Origin: Nocardioides furvisabuli | GTDB taxonomy: Bacteria; Actinomycetota; Actinomycetes; Propionibacteriales; Nocardioidaceae | Direction: 5' to 3' | Assembly (NCBI RefSeq): GCF_021083185.1 | Contig: NZ_JAIGQB010000002.1 | Location: forward strand, 582,820-646,819 | DNA: 64,000 nt | In this document: piece after piece, positions 1 to 8,900 of the stretch | Layout: every line of letters starts with the position of its first letter | How positions within the stretch are numbered: the first letter of the stretch is position 1 | Notes under the pieces: model-generated | What the model was told of the DNA's origin: nothing | Database searches by the model: none | What the model saw: the letters and a program-made list of their open reading frames with translations, nothing else | Translations under genes and position numbers: made by a program

Positions 1-1
1 A

Positions 2-178
2 GCGAAGTCCGCCCGCGGCGAGGAGGCCGAGGAGCCGCCGGCCAAGAAGGCGCCGGCGAAGAAGTCGGCTGCGAAGAAGGCCCCCGCCAAGAAGACCGCT
101 GCCAAGAAGACCGCTGCCAAGAAGACGGCCCCTGCCAAGAAGACCGCCGCGAAGAAGCAGGCGAAGAAGGCGAGCTAG
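2..178 (+). CDS. C-terminal tail of a Lys/Ala-rich, probably DNA-binding protein (5' partial)
   Basis: The reading frame enters from the left edge and ends at TAG (176-178), so 58 residues are visible. After a short acidic stretch (REEAEEPP) the sequence is almost entirely AAKK, APAKK and TAAKK units, ending in KKAS. Such tails occur on actinobacterial HU (HupB), on histone-H1-like proteins and on some phasin-type proteins, where they bind nucleic acid or other polyanions non-specifically. The folded domain lies outside the window, so the family cannot be decided. The repeated lysine pairs are coded by near-identical 12-15 bp DNA repeats, so the tail length probably varies between strains. 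Confidence 0.75.
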   Translation, partial: AKSARGEEAEEPPAKKAPAKKSAAKKAPAKKTAAKKTAAKKTAPAKKTAAKKQAKKAS

Positions 179-203
179 TCGCCAGCCGCACGTCGTGCCG
201 CTC

Positions 204-257
204 GAGCGGTGAGTGAGACATGTTCTCGGCGCTCGGAACCTGCCTCACTCACCGCTC
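204..257. repeat. Palindromic REP-like unit 1
   Basis: Perfect 14-bp inverted repeat: GAGCGGTGAGTGAG at 204-217 and its reverse complement at 244-257. A 26-bp centre contains a smaller GTTC/GAAC pair. It lies between two convergent genes and lacks a T-run, so it is either a terminator or a member of a dispersed palindromic repeat family. A similar unit follows at 277. Confidence 0.8.
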
Positions 258-276
258 CGCCGAGAGACGACCTGCC

Positions 277-328
277 AGCGGTGGCTGGGACAGCTTTCCG
301 AGGCCCAGAAGCTGCCTCACCCACCGCT
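277..328. repeat. Palindromic REP-like unit 2
   Basis: Second unit with the same plan as the one at 204-257. The outer arms are AGCGGTGG (277-284) and CCACCGCT (321-328); the inner arms are CAGCTT (291-296) and AAGCTG (309-314). The outer arms share the core GCGGTG with unit 1 and the length is nearly the same, so the two are diverged copies of one element. Confidence 0.7.
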
Positions 329-364
329 CGGGCAGGAGCTCGGGCAGGAGCTCGGGCAGGAGCT
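329..364. repeat. 12-bp direct tandem repeat, three perfect copies
   Basis: CGGGCAGGAGCT occurs three times in a row at 329-340, 341-352 and 353-364, directly abutting palindromic unit 2. The last base is the first base of the stop codon of the minus-strand carboxyltransferase gene. It looks like a slippage-prone microsatellite. Confidence 0.85.
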
Positions 365-1809
365 CAGGCTGAGCGCACGACCGGCGTACGCCCGGTGAGC
401 TCGCGCAGCAGCGCGGACACCTCGGCGGCGACGGCGACCGCCAGCTCGCGTGGTGACTCCCCGTCGACCTCGGGCACCACGCGGTGCACGACGCCGTCGG
501 CGAACAGGTCCGCGGCCCGCACCCGCTGGCGCTGGGCCATCTCGGCGGCGTGGGTGACGTCGCCGTGGACGATGACGCTCGCGCCCTCGGGCGGCAGCGG
601 CGAGAGCCACGCGTGCTCGGTGGCGACCACTGTCCGGGCCGGGAGGAACGCCAGCGCCCCTCCCCCGCAGCCCTGGCCGAGGATCACCGACACAGTCGGC
701 ACGGTCATGGTGGTCAGGGTCGCGATGCAGCGGGCGATCTCACCGGCGATGGCGCGCTCCTCCGCCTCGGGCGACAGCTCGGCGCCCGGGGTGTCGATGA
801 CGCTGACCAGCGGCAGCCCGAGCTCCTCGGCCAGGCGCATGCCGCGCCGGGCCTCGCGCAGCGCGCCGGGACCCATGGCATGGCCCGGCGTCTGGCGGGA
901 GCGGTCCTGCCCGATCACCACGCACGGCTGGCCGTCGAGGCGGGTCAGGGCCACCAGCACGGTGGAGTCGCGCTCGCCCTCGTCGGTGCCGCGCAGCTGG
1001 AGGGTGCCGGTGGCGCCGTGGGCGAGTAGGTCGCGCACGCCCGCCCGGTCCGTACGCCGGGTGCGCTCGACGCTGTCCCAGGCGGCGTGCTCGCCGACCG
1101 TGCGCGGCGCCCTGGGCTCGAGCCGGCCGGGGCCGGGGCCGTCGACGAGCACGGCGAGGGCCGCGTCGACCATCGCGGGCAGGTCCTCCGCACCGACGAC
1201 GCCGTCGATGACGCCGGCCGCGGCGAGGTTCTCCGCGACCTGGACGCCGGGCCGGAAGGGCCGGCCGTTGAGCGCCTCGTAGACCTTCGGTCCGAGGAAG
1301 CCGACGAGTGCGCCCGGCTCGGCCACGGTGACGTGGCCCAGCGAGCCCCAGGAGGCGTAGACGCCACCGGTGGTGGGATGGCGCAGGTGCACGAGATAGG
1401 GCAGCCCGGCAGCGCGGTGGTCCATCAGCGCCCGGGAGATCTCGACCATCCGCACGAAGGCCGGGGTGCCCTCCTGCATGCGGGTGCCGCCGGACGCGGT
1501 GCTGGCCAGGAGCGGCAGCCCCTCGGCCGTCGCACGGCGTACGGCTGCGGTGATGCGGTCCGCTGCGGCGCGGCCGATGGAGCCGGCGAGGAAGCCGAAC
1601 TCGTTGACCACGACGGCCACCGGGCGCCCGCGCACCTCACCGCGCCCGGTCACCACCGACTCGTCGGTGCCGGCCTTCTGCGCGGCGGCCTCGAGCACCG
1701 CGCGGTAGCCCGGGTCGACCCCGGAGAGGTCGATGGACTCGTCCCAGGAGCTGAAGGTGCCCTCGTCGAGCACCAGGTCGAGCATCTCGTGCGAGGTCCA
1801 GCGCTTCAC
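364..1809 (-). CDS. Fused carboxyl transferase (AccD-like plus AccA-like halves)
   Basis: A 481-residue protein starting at GTG (1809), which overlaps the stop of the upstream CoA-transferase gene by 4 bp. The N-terminal half (about 1-230) resembles the beta and the C-terminal half (about 250-470) the alpha carboxyltransferase subunit, both of crotonase fold. Visible motifs are SGGTRMQEG in the first half and GQGCGGGALAF in the second. The four-cysteine zinc finger of bacterial AccD is absent. No biotin carboxylase or biotin carrier gene is nearby. Enzymes of this family carboxylate acyl-CoA with biotin or, as in MdcD/MdcE, decarboxylate malonyl thioesters without biotin. The MatC-type carrier and CoA-transferase in the same operon favour a malonyl-CoA decarboxylase-like role; this is inference. 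It could instead be an orphan acyl-CoA carboxylase subunit. Confidence 0.85.
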   Translation of the reverse strand: MKRWTSHEMLDLVLDEGTFSSWDESIDLSGVDPGYRAVLEAAAQKAGTDESVVTGRGEVRGRPVAVVVNEFGFLAGSIGRAAADRITAAVRRATAEGLPLLASTASGGTRMQEGTPAFVRMVEISRALMDHRAAGLPYLVHLRHPTTGGVYASWGSLGHVTVAEPGALVGFLGPKVYEALNGRPFRPGVQVAENLAAAGVIDGVVGAEDLPAMVDAALAVLVDGPGPGRLEPRAPRTVGEHAAWDSVERTRRTDRAGVRDLLAHGATGTLQLRGTDEGERDSTVLVALTRLDGQPCVVIGQDRSRQTPGHAMGPGALREARRGMRLAEELGLPLVSVIDTPGAELSPEAEERAIAGEIARCIATLTTMTVPTVSVILGQGCGGGALAFLPARTVVATEHAWLSPLPPEGASVIVHGDVTHAAEMAQRQRVRAADLFADGVVHRVVPEVDGESPRELAVAVAAEVSALLRELTGRTPVVRSA

Positions 1810-2987
1810 GCGCCGCCCCCGCCGACCCAGGCGCGGATCTCATCGGCGTGCTGGTCGAGCAGCGGCGGGGCCACGTGGTCGCGCCGGGTGACCTCGGCAC
1901 CGGCGGCGTCGAAGAACCTCAGCGGCGGGCCCGGCAGGGTGATCTCGCCGAGCGTGGGGTGCTCGACGTCGACGAGCAGGCCCTGGCTGGCGACCTGGTC
2001 CCACTCGTAGACCTCGTCGAGGCTGCGGACCTTGCCTGCGGGGATGCCGATCTCGGAGAGGCGGGCCAGCAGCGGCTCGGCGTCCCACTCGGCGAAGGCC
2101 TGCTCGACGAGGGCGATGACGTCCTCGCGGCGGGCGACACGCTCGCCGTTGGTGGCCAGGCCCTCGGCGTCGGGATCGAGGCCGAAGCCGGCGCAGAACT
2201 TCTTCCACAGCCCCTCGCTGCCGAGCGCGATCTGCACCGCTCCGTCGCGGCAGTGGAACAGGCCGTAGGGCGCGATCGAGGGGTGGTGGTTGCCCTGTGC
2301 GCGGCCGACCTCGCCGGCCACGGTCCAGCGGGTGCCCTGGAAGGCGTGGACGCCGACGACCGAGGCCAGCAGCGACGTGCGCACCACGGTGCCCTTGCCG
2401 GTGCGCTCGCGCTCGTGCAGCGCCGCCATCACGCCGTAGGCGCCGTACATCCCCGACAGCAGGTCCGCGATCGGTACGCCGACGCGCTGCGGGTCGTCGG
2501 GGCCCGAGCCGGTCAGCGACATCAGGCCGGCCTCGCCCTGCGCGATCTGGTCGTAGCCGGCGCGACCGCCCTCGGGGCCGTCGTGGCCGAAGCCGGTGAT
2601 CGAGAGGACGACCAGGCGTGGGTTGCGGCGCATGAGCTCCTCGATCCCCAGGCCGAGGCGCTCGAGCACTCCGGTGCGGAAGTTCTCCACGAGCACGTCG
2701 GCGCGCTCGACCAGCCCGACCAGGACGTCCTTGTCGGCCTCGTCCTTGAGGTCGAGGGCGATGGACTCCTTGTTGCGGTTGGTGCACAGGAAGTAGGTCG
2801 ACTGGCGCGCCTCGGGCTCGCCGACGAACGGCGGTCCCCAGCCGCGGGTGTCGTCGCCGCTGCCGGGCGCCTCCACCTTGATCACGCGGGCACCGAGGTC
2901 GCCCAGCATCTGGGTGGCGTGGGGCCCGGCGAGGGCGCGGGTGAGGTCGACGACCAGGAGGTCGGAGAGGGGGCCGTGCTGGGTCAT
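1806..2987 (-). CDS. CaiB/BaiF family (class III) CoA-transferase
   Basis: A 393-residue protein, the usual length for family III CoA-transferases, which move CoA between carboxylic acids through an aspartyl-CoA thioester. The N-terminal signature (residues 8-40: LVVDLTRALAGPHATQMLGD, then GARVIKVEAP) and the PIADLLSGMYG motif are clear; the Asp at about 175 corresponds to the catalytic aspartate of formyl-CoA transferase and CaiB. The gene lies 4 bp after the carrier gene and overlaps the carboxyltransferase gene by 4 bp, so the three form one operon. Its likely job is to activate the imported acid with CoA from an acyl-CoA donor. The substrate cannot be read from the sequence; malonate or a related dicarboxylate is suggested by the neighbours. 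Confidence 0.9.
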   Translation of the reverse strand: MTQHGPLSDLLVVDLTRALAGPHATQMLGDLGARVIKVEAPGSGDDTRGWGPPFVGEPEARQSTYFLCTNRNKESIALDLKDEADKDVLVGLVERADVLVENFRTGVLERLGLGIEELMRRNPRLVVLSITGFGHDGPEGGRAGYDQIAQGEAGLMSLTGSGPDDPQRVGVPIADLLSGMYGAYGVMAALHERERTGKGTVVRTSLLASVVGVHAFQGTRWTVAGEVGRAQGNHHPSIAPYGLFHCRDGAVQIALGSEGLWKKFCAGFGLDPDAEGLATNGERVARREDVIALVEQAFAEWDAEPLLARLSEIGIPAGKVRSLDEVYEWDQVASQGLLVDVEHPTLGEITLPGPPLRFFDAAGAEVTRRDHVAPPLLDQHADEIRAWVGGGGA

Positions 2988-2991
2988 GGGG

Positions 2992-4311
2992 TCACCATCC
3001 GGGGAGAACGAGGGCTGCCCACACGAGCAGCGGTCCGACCAGGGTCACGATCACGCCGTAGCCCAGGATCTGCTTGTAGTAGACCGACTCGCTGATCGAG
3101 TCGGGCCGGTTGGCGAGCATCAGCGCGCCGTTGGTGCTGAACGGGCTCACGTCGACGATGGTCGAGGACACGGCGAGGGCGGCCACGAAGAGGGCCGCGT
3201 TGATCCCGCCGTCGGCGATGAGCGGCACGGCGATCGGGATGATCACCGGCAGCAACGCCGTCGAGGAGGCGAACGCCGAGACGACGCCGCCCACGTAGCA
3301 GAGGATCAGCGCGCCGATGGCGACAGCGCCGAGACCGGCGGCCCAGGTGCCGACGAACTCCGGCGAGCCCGCGGTGGTGAGGATGGTGGCGTAGGTGCTG
3401 ACACCGGCGACGAGGAGGACGGTGGGCCACGCGATCTGCTTGACCGCGTCCTTGTGCTCGTCGGCGTTGAGCATCGCGAGGATGACCGCGGCGGTGATCG
3501 CGACGAAGCCGATGTTCTTGTCGAAGACCAGCGCGACGAGCGCCACGCCGACGAAGGCCAGCAGGGTGAGCACCTGGTCGCGGCGCACGCCCTGGGCGAG
3601 GGTGCCGGTCGGCGCGGACGTGCCGTAGCCGCGAGCCGGCACCGTGGCGCCGCCGCGGTGCAGGTCGTCGTCGAGGGTGTCGGGGTCGTCGGGGTCGATC
3701 CGCATCGACATCAGCTTCCGGCCGCCGAGGGCGACGAACAGGATCGCGGCCATGAGCGTGTTGACCACCAGGCTGGCGAGGAAGACGGTGATCTCGCTGG
3801 ACGGCAGCCCGGCGTCCTCCATGACGGAGTTGGTGATCACGCCGTAGATGCTGATCGGCGAGAAACCGCCGGCCTGCGCGCCGTGCACGACGAACATGCC
3901 CATCATCAGCGGACTGATGCCGTAGCGGCCGGCGAAACCGAGGGCGATCGGGCCGATGATCGCGCAGGCCGCCGGGCTGACTGCACCGATGCCCGTCAGC
4001 ACCGCGGTCACCGCGAACATCACCCACGGGATCAGGGCCACGCGGCCGCCGACGCCCTTGACCGCCGTGCGCACGATGAGGTCGACCGTGCCGTTGTTGC
4101 GCGCGATTGCGAAGAGGTAGGTGACACCGATCAACGTCAGGATCAGGTCTCCGCTGACACCGGCCAGGATCTCCTTCTCGTCGAGGTCGAGGGCGTACAT
4201 CCCGACGAACCAGGCCGCGACGTAGGCTAGCGCTCCCATGTTGATCGGTAGCAGCGTGCCGACGACGAACAGCGCGACGAGCGCGATGATCGCAATCCAT
4301 TCCGGACCCAT
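2992..4311 (-). CDS. MatC-type dicarboxylate (malonate-like) transporter
   Basis: Integral membrane protein of 439 residues. The N-terminal third matches the MatC N-terminal domain: TLLPINMGALAYVAAW, GVTYLFAIARNNGT and IPWVMFAVTAVLTGIGA are recognisable. The rest is a 10-12 helix permease of the ion-transporter superfamily. A longer frame runs up to 4371, but ATG at 4311 is preferred because GGAAGG stands 7 bases before it and the hydrophobic core starts directly after MGPEW. It is the first gene of a three-gene operon divergent from a GntR regulator. In Rhizobium, matC imports malonate and is controlled by the GntR-type MatR, which makes this arrangement suggestive. The substrate is otherwise unproven. 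Confidence 0.85.
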   Translation of the reverse strand: MGPEWIAIIALVALFVVGTLLPINMGALAYVAAWFVGMYALDLDEKEILAGVSGDLILTLIGVTYLFAIARNNGTVDLIVRTAVKGVGGRVALIPWVMFAVTAVLTGIGAVSPAACAIIGPIALGFAGRYGISPLMMGMFVVHGAQAGGFSPISIYGVITNSVMEDAGLPSSEITVFLASLVVNTLMAAILFVALGGRKLMSMRIDPDDPDTLDDDLHRGGATVPARGYGTSAPTGTLAQGVRRDQVLTLLAFVGVALVALVFDKNIGFVAITAAVILAMLNADEHKDAVKQIAWPTVLLVAGVSTYATILTTAGSPEFVGTWAAGLGAVAIGALILCYVGGVVSAFASSTALLPVIIPIAVPLIADGGINAALFVAALAVSSTIVDVSPFSTNGALMLANRPDSISESVYYKQILGYGVIVTLVGPLLVWAALVLPGW

Positions 4312-4375
4312 GGCGAAACCTTCCGAGTTGGTGGCCCGCGCGCCCGGGACCGCGGGGGTGACCCGCGTCACGCGC

Positions 4376-4425
4376 TTGGCTCAGTGGCCTAGCCAATAGG
4401 ACAATGAGCCGAACGTCAATAGGGT
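4376..4425. promoter_or_regulatory. Divergent operator/promoter region of the carboxylate cassette
   Basis: TTGGCT (4376-4381) and AGCCAA (4391-4396) form a perfect inverted repeat with a 9-bp spacer. TTGGCTCA is also roughly mirrored by TGAGCCGAA at 4405-4413. For the regulator gene, a -35-like AGGACA (4398-4403) and a -10-like TAGGGT (4420-4425) stand 16 bp apart, and TAGGGT ends 6 bases before the ATG at 4432. The dyads touch the -35 box and the spacer, as expected for a GntR autoregulatory operator. This is predicted from sequence only. Confidence 0.5.
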
Positions 4426-4431
4426 GAGTGC

Positions 4432-5142
4432 ATGTCAGCGCCCGAGTCGCCGTTCCCTCCCCGGCTGCTGCGCACCCGCCTCTACGAGCAGGTGGCCGGT
4501 CAGATCTCGTCGTGGATCAGCGACAACGGCCTCGGCGACGGCGACAAGCTGCCGCCGGAGCGCGAGCTCGCGCAGCGCCTCGGGGTCAGCCGCGCCACGT
4601 TGAGCCAGGCGCTCGTGGCGCTCGAGGTGGTCGGGGTCGTGGAGGTACGCCACGGCGACGGCACCGTGGTCACCGCAGGCCACCAGACGTCGAGCCGCAT
4701 CGTCGAGGCGATCCGCAGCCACGCCGACCGGTTGCCGGAGATCATCGAGACCCGCGACGCTCTCGAGACCAAGATCGCCTCCCTCGCCGCCGCCCGGCGC
4801 ACCGACGACGACCTCTCGCGCATCGACGACGCCCTGGCCTTCATGGCCGCCGACATCGACGCCGGCGGACGCGGCGTGGAGGGCGACGAGCGCTTCCACG
4901 GGGCCGTGACCGCCGCTGCCCACTCCCTCCTCCTCGCGCGGCTGATGGACGAGATCGGCGACCTGATCAAGGAGACCCGCCTGGAGTCCCTCGGCCAACC
5001 CGGACGACCGCAGGACTCGCTCGCCGGGCACCGGGCCATCGCCGAGGCCATCCGCGCCGGCGACCCCGCGCGCGCAGCCGAGGCGATGCACGCGCACGTC
5101 GCCATGGTCAGCGACGTCGCCCTCCTGCGCGAGCAGCGGTGA
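4432..5142 (+). CDS. GntR-family transcriptional regulator, FadR/FCD subfamily
   Basis: A 236-residue protein. Residues about 14-83 are a winged helix-turn-helix with the GntR signature LPPERELAQRLGVSRATLSQ. Residues about 100-225 are an all-helical FCD ligand domain with the usual metal-ligand positions (RDALE; ERFH; GHRAIAEAI; MHAHV). FCD regulators bind carboxylic acids or acyl-CoAs and usually repress a neighbouring catabolic operon. The gene is divergent from the carrier/CoA-transferase/carboxyltransferase operon, with an inverted repeat between them, so it probably controls that operon and itself. It overlaps the next gene by 4 bp. A TAnnnT box 6 bases before the ATG suggests a leaderless transcript. 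Confidence 0.92.
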   Translation: MSAPESPFPPRLLRTRLYEQVAGQISSWISDNGLGDGDKLPPERELAQRLGVSRATLSQALVALEVVGVVEVRHGDGTVVTAGHQTSSRIVEAIRSHADRLPEIIETRDALETKIASLAAARRTDDDLSRIDDALAFMAADIDAGGRGVEGDERFHGAVTAAAHSLLLARLMDEIGDLIKETRLESLGQPGRPQDSLAGHRAIAEAIRAGDPARAAEAMHAHVAMVSDVALLREQR

Positions 5143-5909
5143 CCCCGCTCGAAGCGATCCTGGTCGTCGCGACCGGCTTCGGTGCCGGCGTGCTGTCCTC
5201 GACCGTCGGGGTCGCCTCCTTGCTCAGCTTCCCGGTCCTGGTCGCCCTCGGGCTGCCGCCGGTCGTCGCCAACGTCTCCAACACCCTCGGCCTGATCCCC
5301 GGCGGCCTGGGCGGCGTCCTGGGCTATCGCGACGAGGTCCGCGAGGCGGGTCCGATCGCCCGGGCGATCGTCCTCGTCTGCGCCCTCGGGGCCGTCGCCG
5401 GGGCGGCGCTGCTGATCGGCCTGCCGCCCGGCGTCTTCGAGGCGATCGTGCCGTGGCTGATCCTCTTCACCTGCCTGCTGGTCGGCGTACAACCCCGGGT
5501 CGCCCGGTGGCTGCGCGAGCGGCACGAGGCACGCCATGGCGAGGGGCGCGCCGAGCGCCGCCACATGTCCCCCGCCACGACGGCGTTCGCCACGGTGACC
5601 GGCGTCTACGGCGGCTACTTCGGCGCCGGTGCCGGCGTCATGATGGTCGCCGTACTCGGGCTCGGCACCGACCTCGAGCTCCGCGTCGTCAACGGCCTCA
5701 AGACACTGTCGCTGATGGTCGGCAACCTCGTCGCCGGCCTCATCTTCGTCGTCGTGGCCGAGCCACGCTGGGACGTCGTGGTGACGCTCGCCGCAGGCTC
5801 CCTGGTGGGCGGCTACGCCGGCGCCCGCATCGGGCGCAAGCTGCCCGACGCGGTCTTCCGCTGGGCCGTGGTGGCTGCCGGCGTCGTCGCCGCCCTGCTG
5901 CTGTTCTGA
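5139..5909 (+). CDS. TauE/SafE family sulfite/organoanion exporter-like membrane protein
   Basis: A 256-residue protein starting at GTG (5139), which overlaps the regulator's stop by 4 bp. About eight transmembrane segments fall into the two internally similar halves of the TauE/SafE family: GFGAGVLSSTVGVASLLSFPVL near the N-terminus (residues about 10-33, not given in full) and GVYGGYFGAGAGVMMVAVLG after the cytoplasmic loop. Characterised members export sulfite, sulfoacetate or other small anions. Coupling to the GntR gene ties it to the carboxylate cassette; it may relieve build-up of a substrate or by-product anion. The exported compound cannot be read from the sequence. Confidence 0.85.
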   Translation: MTPLEAILVVATGFGAGVLSSTVGVASLLSFPVLVALGLPPVVANVSNTLGLIPGGLGGVLGYRDEVREAGPIARAIVLVCALGAVAGAALLIGLPPGVFEAIVPWLILFTCLLVGVQPRVARWLRERHEARHGEGRAERRHMSPATTAFATVTGVYGGYFGAGAGVMMVAVLGLGTDLELRVVNGLKTLSLMVGNLVAGLIFVVVAEPRWDVVVTLAAGSLVGGYAGARIGRKLPDAVFRWAVVAAGVVAALLLF

Positions 5910-5915
5910 TCACCG

Positions 5916-5967
5916 CCGGAGGTCATGGCCGGTGGTCGCCCGGACGACCATTCGCCATGACGTCCGG
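5916..5967. terminator. Bidirectional hairpin terminator between convergent genes
   Basis: Nested inverted repeats: CCGGA (5916-5920)/TCCGG (5963-5967), GTCATGGC (5922-5929)/GCCATGAC (5954-5961) and TGGTCG (5933-5938)/CGACCA (5945-5950). They form a long stem with small internal loops and a 6-base tip. The hairpin sits between two convergent stop codons (5909 and 5988) and has no T-run, as is common in high-GC actinobacteria. Confidence 0.7.
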
Positions 5968-5987
5968 GCGCGGCTTGCGGGCGTGGC

Positions 5988-8900
5988 TCAGGACAGCAGG
6001 CCGCGCACCACCCGCAGGCCCACGGACAGGCGGGCCAGCTCGGCGGTCTCCTCGCGGCAGATCTCGTCGAGGGTGGCGCTGGCACGGGCGACCAGCTCCT
6101 CCTCGGAGTCCTCCCACGCAGCGACCCGCGCCGGGGCGCTGTCGTCGGCACTGGTCGACTCGAGCACCTGAGCGGTGAGCTGCTGGTGCACGCCGTAGAG
6201 GTCGTCGCGCACCGCGGCGCGGGCCATGGTCTGCCAGCGGTCGTCGCGCGGCAGCGCGAAGATCCGCTCGACGAGCGCGGGCAGGCCCAGCCGCTCGCCG
6301 AGCGCGAAGTGGACCCGCGCGACGTCGGCCGGTTCGAGGCCGAGCCGGTCCGCGGTCTCCACGATCCCGAGCAGGGCGTACGCCGAGGCGAGCACCGCGA
6401 CGCGCGTGGCGAGGTCGGCGGGGACACCGTGGTCGGTGAGCCGCTTCTCGCGAGCGCGGTAGTCGTCGAGCTCGCGGCCGCTCATGATGCCGGGCAGCTC
6501 GGCCATCACCGTCTGCACCGGACCGCGGAAGAACTCCACGGTCGCGCTGGAGTCCAGCGGCGGACGCCGGTTGGTCACCAGCCAGCGTGACGCGCGCTCG
6601 ACCAGGGTGCGCATCTCGATCCGCATCCTGGTCTGGCGCTCGGCCGGCACCTGGTTGTCCAGCGCCGCGATCTCCTCGCGCAGCGGCAGCGACCCGAAGA
6701 TCTCGCGGGCGACGAAGTTGGCACGCGTCAGCTCGGCCGGGCCTGCACCGGTCTCGCCCTGCAGGCGCGGCCAGAAGGTCATGCCGGCGCCGTTGACCAG
6801 GTCGTTGACGACCTGGGTCACGATGATCTCGCGGCGCAGCGGGTGGTCCTCGATCGCCTGCTGGAGGTCGGGCACCATCTGCTTCGGGAAGTAGGCCAGC
6901 AGGTCCTCGCGCAGGTAGGGGTCGTCGGGCAGGTCCGAGCCGATCAGCTCGTCGGCCAGCACGATCTTGGTCCACGCCATCAGCACCGAGAGCTCCGGCG
7001 CCGACAGCGCCTGCTTGCGGTCGAGGCGGCGCTTGACCTGGCGCGTGCTGGGCAGGCCCTCGAGGTCGCGGTTGAGCACCCCGCGCCGCTCGAGCGCACG
7101 CATCCAGTCCTCGTGGACGTGCAGCAGGGACGGCGCGTGGGCCTCGGCGTTGGCGAGCGCGAGGTTCTGCTCGTAGTTGTCGCGCAGCACCAGCGAGCCG
7201 ACCTCGTCGGTCATCTCGGCGAGCAGCACGTTGCGCGCCGACTCGTCCATCGCGCCCGAGCGCACCACGCGGTCGAGCAGGATCTTGATGTTGACCTCGT
7301 GGTCGGAGGTGTCCACGCCGGCGGAGTTGTCGATGAAGTCGGTGTTCATCCGACCGCCCTGGCCACCGGCGCCGTAGCGGGCGTACTCCACCCGACCGAG
7401 CTGGGTGAAGCCGAGGTTGCCACCCTCACCGATGCAGCGGGCGCGCAGGTCCTCGCCGTTGACCCGGATCGCGTCGTTGGTCTTGTCACCGGCGTCGGCG
7501 TCGGTCTCCTCCGACGACTTCACGTAGGTGCCGATGCCGCCGTTCCACAGCAGGTCGACCGGTGCCAGCAGGATCGCCCTCATCAGCTCGGCTGGTGTCA
7601 GCGCAGTGGCACCGGAGCCGAGTCCCAGCGCCTCGCGCACCTGCGCCGAGATCGGGATCGACTTCGCCGAGCGCGGCCACACCCCGCCGCCCTCGGAGAT
7701 CAGCGAGGTGTCGTAGTCCTTCCAGCTCGAGCGCGGGAGGTCGAAGAGGCGGCGCCGCTCGGCGTACGACGACGCGGCGTCGGGCGCCGGGTCGATGAAG
7801 ATGTCGCGGTGGTCGAACGCCGCGACGAGCCGGGTGTGCTCCGAGCAGAGCATGCCGTTGCCGAAGACGTCGCCGGACATGTCGCCGATGCCGACCGCGG
7901 TGAAGTCCTCGCGCTGGCAGTCGACACCCATCTCACGGAAGTGGCGCTGCACCGAGACCCACGCGCCGCGGGCGGTGATGCCCATCGCCTTGTGGTCGTA
8001 GCCGACGGAGCCGCCGGACGCGAACGCGTCGCCGAGCCAGAATCCGTAGTCCTTGGCCACGCCGTTGGCGATGTCGGAGAAGGTCGCGGTGCCCTTGTCG
8101 GCGGCCACCACCAGGTAGGAGTCGTCGCCGTCGTGGCGCACGACCCCGGTCGGTGGGACCGTCTCGCCGTCGACGAGGTTGTCGGTGATGTCGAGCAGGC
8201 CGGAGATGAAGGTCTTGTAGCAGGCCACGCCCTCGGCCAGCCACGCGTCGCGGTCGGAGGCGTCGGGCAGCTGCTTGCAGAAGAACGCGCCCTTCGCGCC
8301 GACCGGCACGATCACGGTGTTCTTCACCATCTGCGCCTTGACCAGGCCGAGCACCTCGGTGCGGAAGTCGTCGCGTCGGTCCGACCAGCGCAGGCCGCCG
8401 CGGGCGACCGACCCGAAGCGCAGGTGCGAGCCCTCCACGCGCGGGCTGTAGACGAAGATCTCGTAGCGCGGGCGCGGCTCGGGCAGGTCGGGGATCGCCG
8501 ACGGCTCGAGCTTGAAGGAGATGTAGTTGTGCACCTGTCCCTCGGCGGTGCGCTGGAAGAAGTTCGTGCGGAGGGTGGCGCGCACGAGCGTGCGGTAGGA
8601 GCGCAGGATGCGGTCGTGGTCGAGGCTGACCACGTCGTCGAGCGCCTTGGCCAGGCGTTCCTCGATCGCCTCGACCCTGGCCGTGCGGGCCTCGGCGTCG
8701 GCCGCCAGGACCCGGCCCTCGGTGCGGCCGGGGTCGAAGCGCGCCTCGAACAGCTCGACGAGCAGCCGGGTGATGTCGACGTTGTTGCGCAGCGCCTCCT
8801 CGATGTAGTCGAGGGCGAAGGGCGAGTTGCCCTGCTTGGCGTACTTGGCGTAGGCCCGGAGCACCGTGGCCTGCCGCCACGTCAGCCCGGCGGCGAGGAC

